Of a stretch of 64,000 nucleotides of DNA, positions 8,268 through 16,891 are shown piece after piece. The translations under genes and the position numbers were made by a program. The stretch is from Afipia sp. 64-13. GTDB lineage: Bacteria; Pseudomonadota; Alphaproteobacteria; Rhizobiales; Xanthobacteraceae. Under the pieces are notes generated by a model. It had not been told where the DNA came from. It ran no database searches and worked only from the letters and a program-made list of their open reading frames with translations. Location: the NCBI GenBank assembly GCA_001897755.1, contig MKUJ01000001.1, positions 131,802 to 195,801 on the forward strand, given 5' to 3'. Each line of letters begins with the position of its first letter. Position 1 is the first letter of the stretch.

Positions 8268-9376
8268 TGGAAACCCACCTTGAGATTCACAGGCTGCGCA
8301 AGGCCTATGGCGATTTCGTCGCACTCGACGACGTGTCGTTCTCGGCCGCGCCTGGCGAGATCGTGGCCCTGCTTGGCCCTTCGGGCTGCGGCAAGACCAC
8401 GCTGCTGAATCTCATCGCGGGATTTCTGACGCCCGACCAGGGCGCCATCATGGTGGCGGGGCGCGACATGGCTCATGTCGCGCCTCACCGCCGCGACATG
8501 GCGATGGTGTTCCAGAACTACGCGCTGTTTCCGCATATGACGATCGATCGCAATGTCGCGTTCGGCCTCAAGATGCGCGGCGTCAGCACGAGCGAGACCG
8601 GACGCCGGGTGCAGGAGGCGCTCGACCTCGTGCAGCTCGGCCATCTCGGCAAGCGTTATCCGAAGGAGCTGTCCGGCGGCCAGCAGCAGCGCGTCGCGCT
8701 GGCGCGCGCGCTGGTGGTGCGCCCTTCGGTGCTGTTGCTCGACGAGCCGCTGTCCAATCTCGACGCGCTGCTGCGCAAGAAGATGCGCGAGGAGATGCGG
8801 CGGATTCTGAAGGCGGCGGGCATCACCACCGTGGTCGTCACCCACGATCAGGAGGAGGCGCTGGTCACAGCCGACAGCGTGGTGCTGCTGGCTTCGGGCA
8901 GGGTAGAACAGCGCGCGACGCCGAGCGAACTCTACGAGCATCCGAGCACGATCTTCTCCGCCCGGTTCATGGACGTGACCAACCTGTTCGACGGCGTGGT
9001 TGCGGGCCGCGACGGCGCCTGTGTGGTAGTCGACACGCCGCTCGGCAAGCTGCGGGCCGAAACGCCGCGCGGCGAGGTGGGCGAGAAGGTGACGCTCGCG
9101 ATCCGCCCGGAGAACATCTATGCCGGCCATGAGGCCGGCGAGAACAGCGTCACCGGCCGCGTGGTCGGCACCACCTATCACGGCTCGGTCCGCCGGGTGG
9201 AGATCCAGACCGGCGGCACGCTTCTTGTTGCCGATCTCGCGGTCAAGCGTTGCGTCGCCAAGGTCGGAGAGAATCTCGCGCTGTCATGGGCGGCGGACGA
9301 GACGCGGCTGATTCCTTCGGGCGAAGCGATCAAGGCCGCGAGCGAGCCACGGGTTGCGGAAAGCGTGCTACAATGA
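8267..9376 (+). CDS. ABC transporter ATP-binding protein (PotA type)
   Basis: A 369-residue ATPase. Walker A is GPSGCGKTT at residues 37-45, the signature is LSGGQQQR, Walker B is VLLLDEPLSNLD, and the switch is VTHDQEEAL. The C-terminal third carries a TOBE regulatory domain (LAIRPENIYAGH onward), as in polyamine and related importers. It powers import by the two following permeases. It overlaps the gene before by one base and the one after by four. Confidence 0.93.
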   Translation: METHLEIHRLRKAYGDFVALDDVSFSAAPGEIVALLGPSGCGKTTLLNLIAGFLTPDQGAIMVAGRDMAHVAPHRRDMAMVFQNYALFPHMTIDRNVAFGLKMRGVSTSETGRRVQEALDLVQLGHLGKRYPKELSGGQQQRVALARALVVRPSVLLLDEPLSNLDALLRKKMREEMRRILKAAGITTVVVTHDQEEALVTADSVVLLASGRVEQRATPSELYEHPSTIFSARFMDVTNLFDGVVAGRDGACVVVDTPLGKLRAETPRGEVGEKVTLAIRPENIYAGHEAGENSVTGRVVGTTYHGSVRRVEIQTGGTLLVADLAVKRCVAKVGENLALSWAADETRLIPSGEAIKAASEPRVAESVLQ

Positions 9377-10254
9377 ACGCGCTCGCCGACAGCGCCGCCG
9401 TTCCGGTATCGGGCCTGCGCTCGCCGGTCCGGATGCATGCCGGCCTGCTGCTGGTGCCGGCGATCCTGATCTACGCGGTGCTGTTCGTCTGGCCGCTGCT
9501 GGTCTCGACCTGGACGAGCTTCGCGCCGCACGGCCATCTGTCGCTCGAGACCTACACCAGATTCTTCGAGGACGAATTCTATCGCTCTGTGCTGTGGCGC
9601 TCGATGCGGATCAGCGCGGTGACGACGCTGGCGACGCTGATCATCGGCTATCCGGTGGCGGTGTTCCTGTCGCAGAACTGGCGCAGGGGACGCTCGCTGG
9701 TGGTGTTTCTGGTGATCGCGCCGATGTTCGTCAGCGCCGTGGTGCGCTCCTATGGCTGGATCATCATTCTCGGGCCCAACGGCATTCTGAGCCAGATGTT
9801 TCATGCCATCGGTCTACCGGTCCGCCATCTGCTCTACACCGAGACCGGCGTCATCATCGCGCTGACGCATGTGTTTCTGCCCTTCATGGTAATCTCGCTG
9901 GTCGGCTCGCTGCAGCAGATCGATCCGGCGCTGCCGCGCGCCGCGCGCAGCCTCGGCGCCAACGGCTTTAGCGTGTTCACGCGGATCACGCTGCCGCTCA
10001 GCCTGCCGGGCGTCACCGCGGGTTCGGTGATCGTGTTTTGTCTTGCCGCGAGCGGCTTCGTGACCCCGGCGCTGGTCGGCGGCGCGTCGGTGCCAGTGAT
10101 GCCCTATCTGGTCTACAAGGAAGGCCTGCTGGTGCTGAACTGGCCGTTCGCCTCCGCCGTCGCGCTGATCCTGCTGGTGGCGACGGCCCTCGTCACGGCG
10201 GTCTACACCTTCTTCGTCCGCGACGGATCGAGCCGGCGGAGGATCGTGCGATGA
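9373..10254 (+). CDS. ABC transporter permease, PotB-type
   Basis: A 293-residue inner-membrane protein with about six hydrophobic segments and the BPD_transp_1 EAA-like loop (PRAARSLGANGFSVFTRITLP). This loop docks on the ATPase. The start is taken at 9373, where ATG overlaps the TGA of the ATPase gene; the open frame extends further upstream but only inside the ATPase gene. It forms the heterodimeric channel with the next gene, to which it is coupled by ATGA. Confidence 0.9.
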   Translation: MNALADSAAVPVSGLRSPVRMHAGLLLVPAILIYAVLFVWPLLVSTWTSFAPHGHLSLETYTRFFEDEFYRSVLWRSMRISAVTTLATLIIGYPVAVFLSQNWRRGRSLVVFLVIAPMFVSAVVRSYGWIIILGPNGILSQMFHAIGLPVRHLLYTETGVIIALTHVFLPFMVISLVGSLQQIDPALPRAARSLGANGFSVFTRITLPLSLPGVTAGSVIVFCLAASGFVTPALVGGASVPVMPYLVYKEGLLVLNWPFASAVALILLVATALVTAVYTFFVRDGSSRRRIVR

Positions 10255-11048
10255 GCAATCGGCTTCTCACCGGCTATGTCGCGTTGATCTGTTTCCTGAT
10301 GATCGCGCCGATCGGCATCGTCATCCTGACCTCGCTCAATTCGGCGGCGTTCCTGTCGTTCCCGCCGGCCGGCTACAGCCTGAAATGGTACGGCGAGGTG
10401 CTGACCGATTCGATGTGGAGCAGCTCGCTCTGGCTCAGTCTGAAGATCGGCTTCGCGGTCGCGGTGATCTCGACCGCGCTCGGCGTGATCGCCGCGCTCG
10501 GCCTGCGCTCGTTGAACAACGCGGCGTCGAGCGCGTTGCAGACCTTCTTCCTCTCGCCGTTGATGCTGCCGACCGTGCTGATCGGCCTTGCGCTGATGCA
10601 GTTCTATCAGTCGCTCGGCATCCGCGCCTCGGTGATGACGGTGACGATGGGGCAGATGCTGATCGCGGTGCCGTATGTCATCCGCCTCGTGCTGGCGAGC
10701 TTTGTCGGCATCGATCCGCGGCTGGAGCGCGCCGCCTCGATCCTCGGCGCGGACTCGCTGCGGGTGTTCTGGTACGTGACGTTTCCGCTGATCCGCCATG
10801 CGGTGCTGGCCGGCATGCTGTTCAGCTTCATTGTCTCGCTGGACGATGTGAACATCGCGCTGTTCCTGTCCGACACCCATACCACGCCGCTGCCGGTGCA
10901 ATTGTTCAGCTATATCGAACAGAACGCGGACTCGCTCGGCGCGGCGGCAGCCTCGCTGCTGATCCTGCTCGCCTGCATTGCCGTCTTTATCTGCGACCGT
11001 CTGGTTGGCATCGAATGGTTGTTCGGCGCCAAGCAGCAATCGACCTGA
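10251..11048 (+). CDS. ABC transporter permease, PotC-type
   Basis: A 265-residue membrane protein with six predicted helices and the coupling loop ERAASILGADSLRVFWYVTFPL. It is the second channel subunit of the importer. The start at 10251 overlaps the previous stop (ATGA). The C-terminus is followed, after a 14-base gap carrying AGGAG, by a class III CoA-transferase gene, so transporter and enzymes belong to one transcript. Confidence 0.9.
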   Translation: MSNRLLTGYVALICFLMIAPIGIVILTSLNSAAFLSFPPAGYSLKWYGEVLTDSMWSSSLWLSLKIGFAVAVISTALGVIAALGLRSLNNAASSALQTFFLSPLMLPTVLIGLALMQFYQSLGIRASVMTVTMGQMLIAVPYVIRLVLASFVGIDPRLERAASILGADSLRVFWYVTFPLIRHAVLAGMLFSFIVSLDDVNIALFLSDTHTTPLPVQLFSYIEQNADSLGAAAASLLILLACIAVFICDRLVGIEWLFGAKQQST

Positions 11049-11062
11049 AAAGGAGTATGCCC

Positions 11063-12211
11063 ATGTTGCCGCTCGAGGGTGTTCGGGTCATCGAATTCTG
11101 CGAAGTCGCCGCCGGGCCGTTCTGCGGCATGCTGCTCGCCGACATGGGAGCGGATGTCATCAAGGTCGAGCGGCTGGAGGGCGACGGCATGCGGCAGTGG
11201 CCGCCGCTGTCGGAGGGTTACAGCGAGAATTTCGCCTCGGTCAATCGCAACAAGCGTTCGGTGACGCTCGATCTGAAGAATCCGAAGGATCTGCAAATGG
11301 CGCGCGAGCTTGTGCGCTCGGCCGACGCGGTGATCGAGAATTATCGCCCGGGCGTGATGGCACGCAACGGCCTCGATTATGCGACGCTGTCGAAGGACCA
11401 GCCGGACCTCGTCTATGCCTCGATCTCGGCGTTCGGCCAAACCGGGCCGCGCTCGCAGCAGGGCGGCTTCGATCTGACGTTGCAGGCGATCGCCGGCGTG
11501 ATGAGCGTGACCGGCGATGCGGGCGGCGCGCCGGTGAAATGCGGCGTGCCGCTGTGCGATTTCGTCAGCGGACTGTACGGCGCGTTCTCGGTGGTCTGCG
11601 GCCTGATGAAGGTGCGCGAGAAAAAGGGCGGCGATCACTTCGATATTTCGATGCTGGGCGCGACGCTGGCGGTGGCGGCGTTGCAGACCAGCCAGTATTT
11701 CGGCACGGGCGTCGATCCGGTGAAACTCGGCTCGGCGCATCCGCGCAACGCGCCGTATCAGGCGTTTCGCGCCGCCGATGGCTGGTTCGCGCTCGCCGCC
11801 GGCAACAACCGGCTATGGGCGCAGGTCTGCGATATCGTCAAGCTGCCGGATCTCATCAACGACCCGCGTTTCACCTCGCCGGCGATGCGGGCGAAGAACC
11901 AGGAAGCGCTGCGCGATATTCTCGAGACCGTTTTTCAGCTCGAGCCGAAAGCGGTGTGGCTGGAGCGCTTCGGCAATGCGGGCGTGCCGTCCGGCGAGAT
12001 CAACACCTATTCGGAGGCGCTGGCCGATCCGCAGGTCGATCATCTCGGGCTGGTGCAGCCGCTCGAGCTGCCCGGCGGCCATCGCACCCGCACGGTGATT
12101 TCGCCACTGCTGATGTCGGGCGAGAATATCGGAATCAGGCGCAATCCGCCTGCGCTGGGCGCGCACACCGAGGAGGTGTTCGCCAGTCTCAGGGTGGCCG
12201 CGGCACAATAG
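11063..12211 (+). CDS. Class III CoA-transferase (CaiB/BaiF family)
   Basis: A 382-residue family III CoA-transferase. It has the N-terminal LEGVRVIEF segment, the ADMGADVIKVE motif, NRNKRSVTLDLK and the aspartate expected to carry the acyl anhydride (D166, in VPLCDFVSGLYGAF). Family members include formyl-CoA:oxalate and crotonobetainyl-CoA:carnitine transferases; this one cannot be assigned to a substrate. ATG 11063 is preferred over 11057 because AGGAG at 11051-11055 is 7 bases away. Both a GctAB-like pair and a CaiB-like enzyme in one operon point to several CoA-ester steps. Confidence 0.85.
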   Translation: MLPLEGVRVIEFCEVAAGPFCGMLLADMGADVIKVERLEGDGMRQWPPLSEGYSENFASVNRNKRSVTLDLKNPKDLQMARELVRSADAVIENYRPGVMARNGLDYATLSKDQPDLVYASISAFGQTGPRSQQGGFDLTLQAIAGVMSVTGDAGGAPVKCGVPLCDFVSGLYGAFSVVCGLMKVREKKGGDHFDISMLGATLAVAALQTSQYFGTGVDPVKLGSAHPRNAPYQAFRAADGWFALAAGNNRLWAQVCDIVKLPDLINDPRFTSPAMRAKNQEALRDILETVFQLEPKAVWLERFGNAGVPSGEINTYSEALADPQVDHLGLVQPLELPGGHRTRTVISPLLMSGENIGIRRNPPALGAHTEEVFASLRVAAAQ

Positions 12212-12220
12212 GATGTGGAA

Positions 12221-12967
12221 ATGACGACTGCAGAACTCACCGTCGAGCGCGACGGCCCGACGCGGCACGTGACGCTGACGCGGCCGGACAAATCCAACGC
12301 GCTCAGCGCCACGCTGGTGGAGGCGCTGCTGGCGGTGCTGGATGAGGCCGAGCGTGATGGCACCACGTTGATGATTTTTCGCGGAGCGGGCACCAATTTC
12401 TGCTCGGGCTTCGATCTCGGCGATCTGGTGACGCAGAGCGACGGCGATCTCGTGCTCAAGCTGATCCGCATCGAAATGCTGCTGCAGCGGATCGCGCACG
12501 CGCCGTTCGCCACGCTGGCGCTGGCGCATGGCAAGGTGCTCGGCGCGGGCTGCGATATCTTCTGTTCGTGCGCGCAGCGGGTGGCGACGCCCGATGCAAA
12601 GTTCCGCATGCCGGGCTGGCGCTTCGGCATCGCGCTCGGCACGCGGCGTCTGGTCGGCCGTGTCGGCGCGGATGCGGCACGCTCGATCCTGTCGGCGAGC
12701 CGGGTGTTCGATGCCGCCGAGGCGAAGACGATCGGTTTTGCGACATCGCTTGCGCCGAAGGAGGAATGGGCGGGTGTGATCGAGGCGGCGGTCGCGCGCG
12801 CTGCGCTGCTCGATCCGGTGTCGCAGACGATGCTGCTCGCTCTCACCGCGCCGGATACCCGCGCCGCCGATCTCGCGGCCCTGGTGGAAAGCGCCAGCCG
12901 GCCCGGCCTCAAGGCTCGCATCGAGCAATACCGGGCGGCAGAGAAGGCGGCGCGCGCCCGCAAATAG
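12221..12967 (+). CDS. Enoyl-CoA hydratase/isomerase family protein
   Basis: A 248-residue crotonase-fold protein with the oxyanion-hole segments GAGTNFCSGFDLGDL and GKVLGAGCDIFCSC. The usual second catalytic Glu region is replaced by RFGIALGTRRLVGRVG, so the exact chemistry (hydration, isomerisation or hydrolysis) is open. It is the last gene of the IclR-led operon, 9 bases after the class III transferase. A GTG at 12215 is an alternative start two codons upstream. Confidence 0.82.
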   Translation: MTTAELTVERDGPTRHVTLTRPDKSNALSATLVEALLAVLDEAERDGTTLMIFRGAGTNFCSGFDLGDLVTQSDGDLVLKLIRIEMLLQRIAHAPFATLALAHGKVLGAGCDIFCSCAQRVATPDAKFRMPGWRFGIALGTRRLVGRVGADAARSILSASRVFDAAEAKTIGFATSLAPKEEWAGVIEAAVARAALLDPVSQTMLLALTAPDTRAADLAALVESASRPGLKARIEQYRAAEKAARARK

Positions 12968-13080
12968 ATCGCGCGGCGCACAAGCCGCGCGCATATATGT
13001 CGCACGCTCTAAGGTCGCACACGTGCCGCTTCCTGCCGGCGGGTTGCCAAAGCCGCCGGTAAGTGGTCCACCATATCCCG

Positions 13081-14214
13081 ATGGCGGGACCGCAGCAGAT
13101 TATCGCGTCTCTCACGCCGCTGGAGCAGGCGCGCGCGCTGCTGTGCGACAGTCTCGCGCCGGTTGCGGCAACGGTGATGCCACTGGCGCAGGCCGAGGGC
13201 TGCATCGCCGCGGGTCTGTCGCGAACCGGCCACGTCGTGCCGGAGTGCGATATCGCCATGCGCGATGGCTGGGCGTTCCGCGCCTCCGATCTGGTCGGCG
13301 CGTCGTCCTATGCGCCGGTGCCGCTGACCGGCGTGCCGCGATGGGTCCATGCCGGCAATGCGCTGCCGGCCGGCTGCGATTGCGTGATCGAACCCGACAT
13401 GGTGGAGCAGATCGGATCGCTGGCGCAGGCGGTCGGTGAGTCCGCGCCCGGCGCGAACGTCCGCCGAGCGGGCGAGGACATCGGGCTGGATGACGTCGCG
13501 ATCGCGCAAGGACGCAGGCTGCGGCCGCTCGATCTGCTGGTCGCCCGCGCGCTTGGCCTTGCAACTCTCGACGTGTGCCGGCCGCGCCTGAGAATCGTCA
13601 ACGTGCCGTCCGTGTGTGCGACGACAACGGAATTCATCGCAGCACTCGCGCGGTGCGCCGGCGCCGATGTGGTTTGTGTCGATGCGCCGGGCCGCGATAG
13701 GGCGTCGATTGCAAGCGAACTCGATGTATCCGCCTGCGATATGCTGGTGATGATCGGCGGCACCGGAGCAGGGCAGGCCGATGCCGCGGTGACTGCGCTC
13801 GCACAACGTGGCGAGTTGCAGGCGCATGGTGTCGCGTTGCAACCCGGCCGCAGCACGGCGGTGGGCCGGATCGGTGCATGCCCGGTCGTTGCGCTGCCGG
13901 GCGCGGCGGATCAGGCTTTGGCGGCGTGGCTGACGCTGGCGCGTCCTGCTCTGGATCGGCTGTCGGGACATTATATATGTGCAAGGGCGCCGGTGGTGTT
14001 GACGCTGGCGCGCAAGATCGCGTCCGGGCCGGGCATGGCCGACATCGTTCTCGTCAGGCGCGAGGGCGAGAGCTGGCAGCCGATCGCGGTCGGCGATCTG
14101 TCGCTGCGTCTTCTGGCGCGGGCCGATGGCTGGCTTGCGGTGCCCGGCGGCAGCGAAGGTTACGCCGCGGGCACGCCATGCAGCGCGATGCTGTTCGACA
14201 ATGATGTGGTGTAG
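13081..14214 (+). CDS. MoeA-like molybdopterin-binding protein, diverged
   Basis: A 377-residue protein with the MoeA layout. An N-terminal part contains MRDGWAFRASDL, comparable to the MDGYA motif. The second domain has HAGNALPAGCDCVIEPD. A MoCF-like third domain carries GGTGAGQADA and VALPGAADQALAAW where MoeA normally has GGTGxGxRD and GLPGNPVSA. It would take part in inserting metal into molybdopterin. Key motifs are eroded, so it may be a specialised or non-catalytic paralogue. A canonical MoeA gene follows after 9 bases, and a molybdenum formate dehydrogenase lies downstream. Confidence 0.75.
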   Translation: MAGPQQIIASLTPLEQARALLCDSLAPVAATVMPLAQAEGCIAAGLSRTGHVVPECDIAMRDGWAFRASDLVGASSYAPVPLTGVPRWVHAGNALPAGCDCVIEPDMVEQIGSLAQAVGESAPGANVRRAGEDIGLDDVAIAQGRRLRPLDLLVARALGLATLDVCRPRLRIVNVPSVCATTTEFIAALARCAGADVVCVDAPGRDRASIASELDVSACDMLVMIGGTGAGQADAAVTALAQRGELQAHGVALQPGRSTAVGRIGACPVVALPGAADQALAAWLTLARPALDRLSGHYICARAPVVLTLARKIASGPGMADIVLVRREGESWQPIAVGDLSLRLLARADGWLAVPGGSEGYAAGTPCSAMLFDNDVV

Positions 14215-14223
14215 CAGGTGAGC

Positions 14224-16173
14224 ATGGCCCATCCTCCGTCTCCGAAGCGTTCGGCCAGTCTCGATCAGGAGCAGTTCCTCACCGTTCTGTCGCGCGAGGA
14301 AGCGTTGTCGCGTTTCGAGACCGCGCTGTTTCCACGCCCGGCGCGCCACGAGATGCGCAAGCTGAACGATGCGCTCGGTCTTGCGCTCGCCGAAGACGTG
14401 ATCGCGCCGATCGACGTGCCGCCGTTCGACCGTTCCAATGTCGATGGTTTCGCCGTGCGCTCAAGCGATCTGGCGATGGCGGCGGAGGGCTCCGCCATTC
14501 GCCTCGCGCTCAACAATGAGATCATCGCCTGCGGAGACGCGCCGCAACTCGTGGTGACGCCCGGCACCGCGACGCCGATCGCGACCGGCGGCCCTGTTCC
14601 GCGCGGCGCCGACGCGGTGGTGATGATCGAGCACACCCAGCCGGCCGGCGCGCGCGCCATCGAAATCCGCCGTGCGGCGTCGCCCGGCCAGTTCGTATCT
14701 TACGCCGGGTCGGACATCGCGCGCGGCGAAGCCTTGATGCGCGCCGGCACCATCGTCGGCTCGCGCGAGGTCGGCATGCTGGCGGCGTGCGGCATCGCCG
14801 AGGTGAAGGTGGCGTGCAAGCCGAAGGTCGCGATCCTCTCCACCGGCGACGAACTGGTGCCGCCGGGCCAATCGCTGCGGCCCGCGGCGATCTACGACAC
14901 CAACGGGCCGATCGTCACCGCCGCCATCGCCGAGAACGGCGGCGATGCCGTTTTCGTCGGCGCGTTTCCGGATGATGAAGTCAAACTCGAAGCCGCGATG
15001 CGCGCGGCGCTGGCGCAATGCGACATGCTGGTGCTCTCCGGCGGCACCTCGAAAGGCGCGGGCGACGTCTCCCATCGCATCATCGGTCGGCTCGGCAAGC
15101 CCGGCATCATTGCGCATGGCGTCGCGCTCAAACCCGGCAAGCCGCTGTGCCTTGCGGTGTGCGACGGCAAGCCGGTGGTGATCCTGCCGGGTTTTCCCAC
15201 TTCGGCGATGTTCACCTTCCACGACATGATCGTGCCGGTGCTGCGCCGCATGGCGGGACTGCCGCCGCGGTCTGACGCCAAGGTGACGGCCAGGGTGCCG
15301 GTGCGCATCGCCTCCGAACTTGGCCGCACCGAATTCGTCATGGTCTCGCTGGTCGAGGGCGAGGACGGTCTGATCGCCTATCCGTCCGGCAAGGGCTCGG
15401 GTGCGATCACCGCGTTCGCGCAGGCCGATGGCTTCCTGCGCATCGACGCGCTGGCCTATCAGATGCCGGCCGGCACCGAAGCGGAGGTGACGCTGTTCAC
15501 GCCGCATGTGCGGGTGCCGGATCTCGTGATCGTCGGCAGTCATTGCACCGGGCTCGATATCGTCACCGCGTCGCTGGTGCGCGGCGGCCTGTCGGTGCGT
15601 TCGATTCCGGTCGGGAGTCTCGGCGGGCTTGCGGCGGCGCGGCGTGGCGAATGCGATCTGGCGCCGATCCATCTGTTCGACGACAAGACCGACACCTACA
15701 ACGCGTCGTTTTTGGTGCCGGGTCTCGAACTCGTGCCGGGCTACCGGCGCATGCAGGGCATCGTGTTCCGCGCCGGCGACAATCGTTTTGAGGAACGCGA
15801 TGCGCAAGGCGCGGTCAAGGCCGCGCTGGCCGATCCGTCCTGCCTGATGGTCAACCGCAATCAGGGCGCGGGCACGCGCATCCTGATCGATCGCCTGCTC
15901 GGCGAGGCGCGGCCCGATGGCTACTGGAACCAGCCGAAGTCGCACAACGCCGTCGCGGCGGCGGTGGCGCAGAACCGTGCCGACTGGGGCGTGACCATCG
16001 CGCCGGTCGCGCGCGCCGCAGGGCTCGGCTTCATTCCGCTGGCCGAGGAACATTACGATTTCGCGCTGGTCTCGGCGCGCAAGGCGCGGCCCGCGGTGCG
16101 TGCCTTTCTCGACTCGCTGGCATCGAGCGAGACGCGCGCCACGCTGGAGCGTGCCGGATTCCGCCCGGCCTGA
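14224..16173 (+). CDS. moeA: MoeA fused to a periplasmic-binding-like domain
   Basis: A 649-residue two-part protein. Residues 1 to about 420 are a full MoeA with VDGFAVRSSDL, GTATPIATGGPVPRGADAVV, ILSTGDELVPPG, LSGGTSKGAGD and LPGFPTSAMFTFHD, so it should catalyse molybdate insertion. Residues about 430-649 form a cytoplasmic PBP-like domain (VIVGSHCTGLDIV, CLMVNRNQGAGTRILID, WGVTIAPVARAAGLGF) of the kind found fused to MoeA in some bacteria and archaea, probably binding an oxyanion or cofactor. ATG 14224 is chosen over GTG 14218, using AGGTGA just upstream. The gene lies 3.5 kb ahead of the formate dehydrogenase it presumably serves. Confidence 0.88.
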   Translation: MAHPPSPKRSASLDQEQFLTVLSREEALSRFETALFPRPARHEMRKLNDALGLALAEDVIAPIDVPPFDRSNVDGFAVRSSDLAMAAEGSAIRLALNNEIIACGDAPQLVVTPGTATPIATGGPVPRGADAVVMIEHTQPAGARAIEIRRAASPGQFVSYAGSDIARGEALMRAGTIVGSREVGMLAACGIAEVKVACKPKVAILSTGDELVPPGQSLRPAAIYDTNGPIVTAAIAENGGDAVFVGAFPDDEVKLEAAMRAALAQCDMLVLSGGTSKGAGDVSHRIIGRLGKPGIIAHGVALKPGKPLCLAVCDGKPVVILPGFPTSAMFTFHDMIVPVLRRMAGLPPRSDAKVTARVPVRIASELGRTEFVMVSLVEGEDGLIAYPSGKGSGAITAFAQADGFLRIDALAYQMPAGTEAEVTLFTPHVRVPDLVIVGSHCTGLDIVTASLVRGGLSVRSIPVGSLGGLAAARRGECDLAPIHLFDDKTDTYNASFLVPGLELVPGYRRMQGIVFRAGDNRFEERDAQGAVKAALADPSCLMVNRNQGAGTRILIDRLLGEARPDGYWNQPKSHNAVAAAVAQNRADWGVTIAPVARAAGLGFIPLAEEHYDFALVSARKARPAVRAFLDSLASSETRATLERAGFRPA

Positions 16174-16202
16174 CGCGGCGCTGTGCGGCCGTCAGGACGT
16201 TT

Positions 16203-16227
16203 CGTTATGTATGATGTCTGTATAGCG
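16203..16227 (+). promoter_or_regulatory. ModE-like molybdate-responsive operator
   Basis: The half-sites CGTTATGTA (16203-16211) and TGTATAGCG (16219-16227, read inversely as CGCTATACA) flank a 7-base spacer. Both agree with the ModE half-site CGNTATATA known from enterobacterial mod and moa promoters. The site lies 30 bases after moeA and upstream of the formate dehydrogenase genes, so molybdate-bound ModE could control them. The intergenic space 16174-16432 otherwise shows no gene. Confidence 0.6.
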
Positions 16228-16432
16228 ATAGAGCTGCGCGATGTCGCACGCTGGCGTCAGAAGCGTGCGGTGATTTTATCCCTTGCCTCTGGGGCAGGGG
16301 ATGGGGGTACTGTGAACGTGGCTGGCGAGCCGACGCGCGCCGTGGCGGGACATGACATCCGACCGAAGTCGATCTGACAACAGCCGCGTAGGCAGTTTGC
16401 TTCGCAAAAAAAGCCGATCTCGATCCAAGGAT

Positions 16433-16771
16433 GTGACGATCTATCACAATCCCGCTTCCCGCACGTCCGTGCGGGTGCTGGCGACGATCGAAGCGAGCGG
16501 CCTCACACCTCGTGTCATCGACTGCGTGCAGACGCCGCCCAGCAAGAGCCGGTTGAGTTACCTCATCCGCAAAATGCGGATCACGGCGCGGGATCTGATC
16601 CGCAAAACCGGATTTGTCGCAGTGCAGCAATCGGCGGAGCATCTCAAATGGGATGACGAAGCCATTCTGGACCTGCTGGTGCGCTCGCCGGAACTTCTGT
16701 TGTGTCCCATCGTCGAAACCTGGAAAGGCGCGCGGCTGTGCCGCCCGGCTGAGCAGGTGCTCGATTTGCTC
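16433..16771 (+). pseudogene. ArsC/Spx-fold segment without catalytic cysteine, open into the next gene
   Basis: About 113 codons match the arsenate reductase (glutaredoxin-coupled ArsC) family from VTIYHNPA to RLCRPAEQVLDLL. The active-site Cys that follows HNPA is Ser, and the Arg normally in NRPIV is Cys (LCPIV); the later LCRP arginine is kept. There is no stop between this segment and the formate dehydrogenase beta gene: the frame runs from ATG 16352 to 18604. A roughly 40-residue linker without recognisable fold joins them. Either it is a decayed arsC whose stop was lost, or a fusion is made. I favour decay plus internal initiation at 16892, but a non-enzymatic thioredoxin-fold domain is possible. 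Confidence 0.55.
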
Positions 16772-16891
16772 GATGATCAGAAAGCTGCCGCGCGCGATCA
16801 GGGAAGGGTGATTCACGTCGAGAAATCGGCTTCTTCCTTGCATTCCGCGTGCCAGCAGCCATATGTTTTTAATCACACTGGAGCTGTTCCA

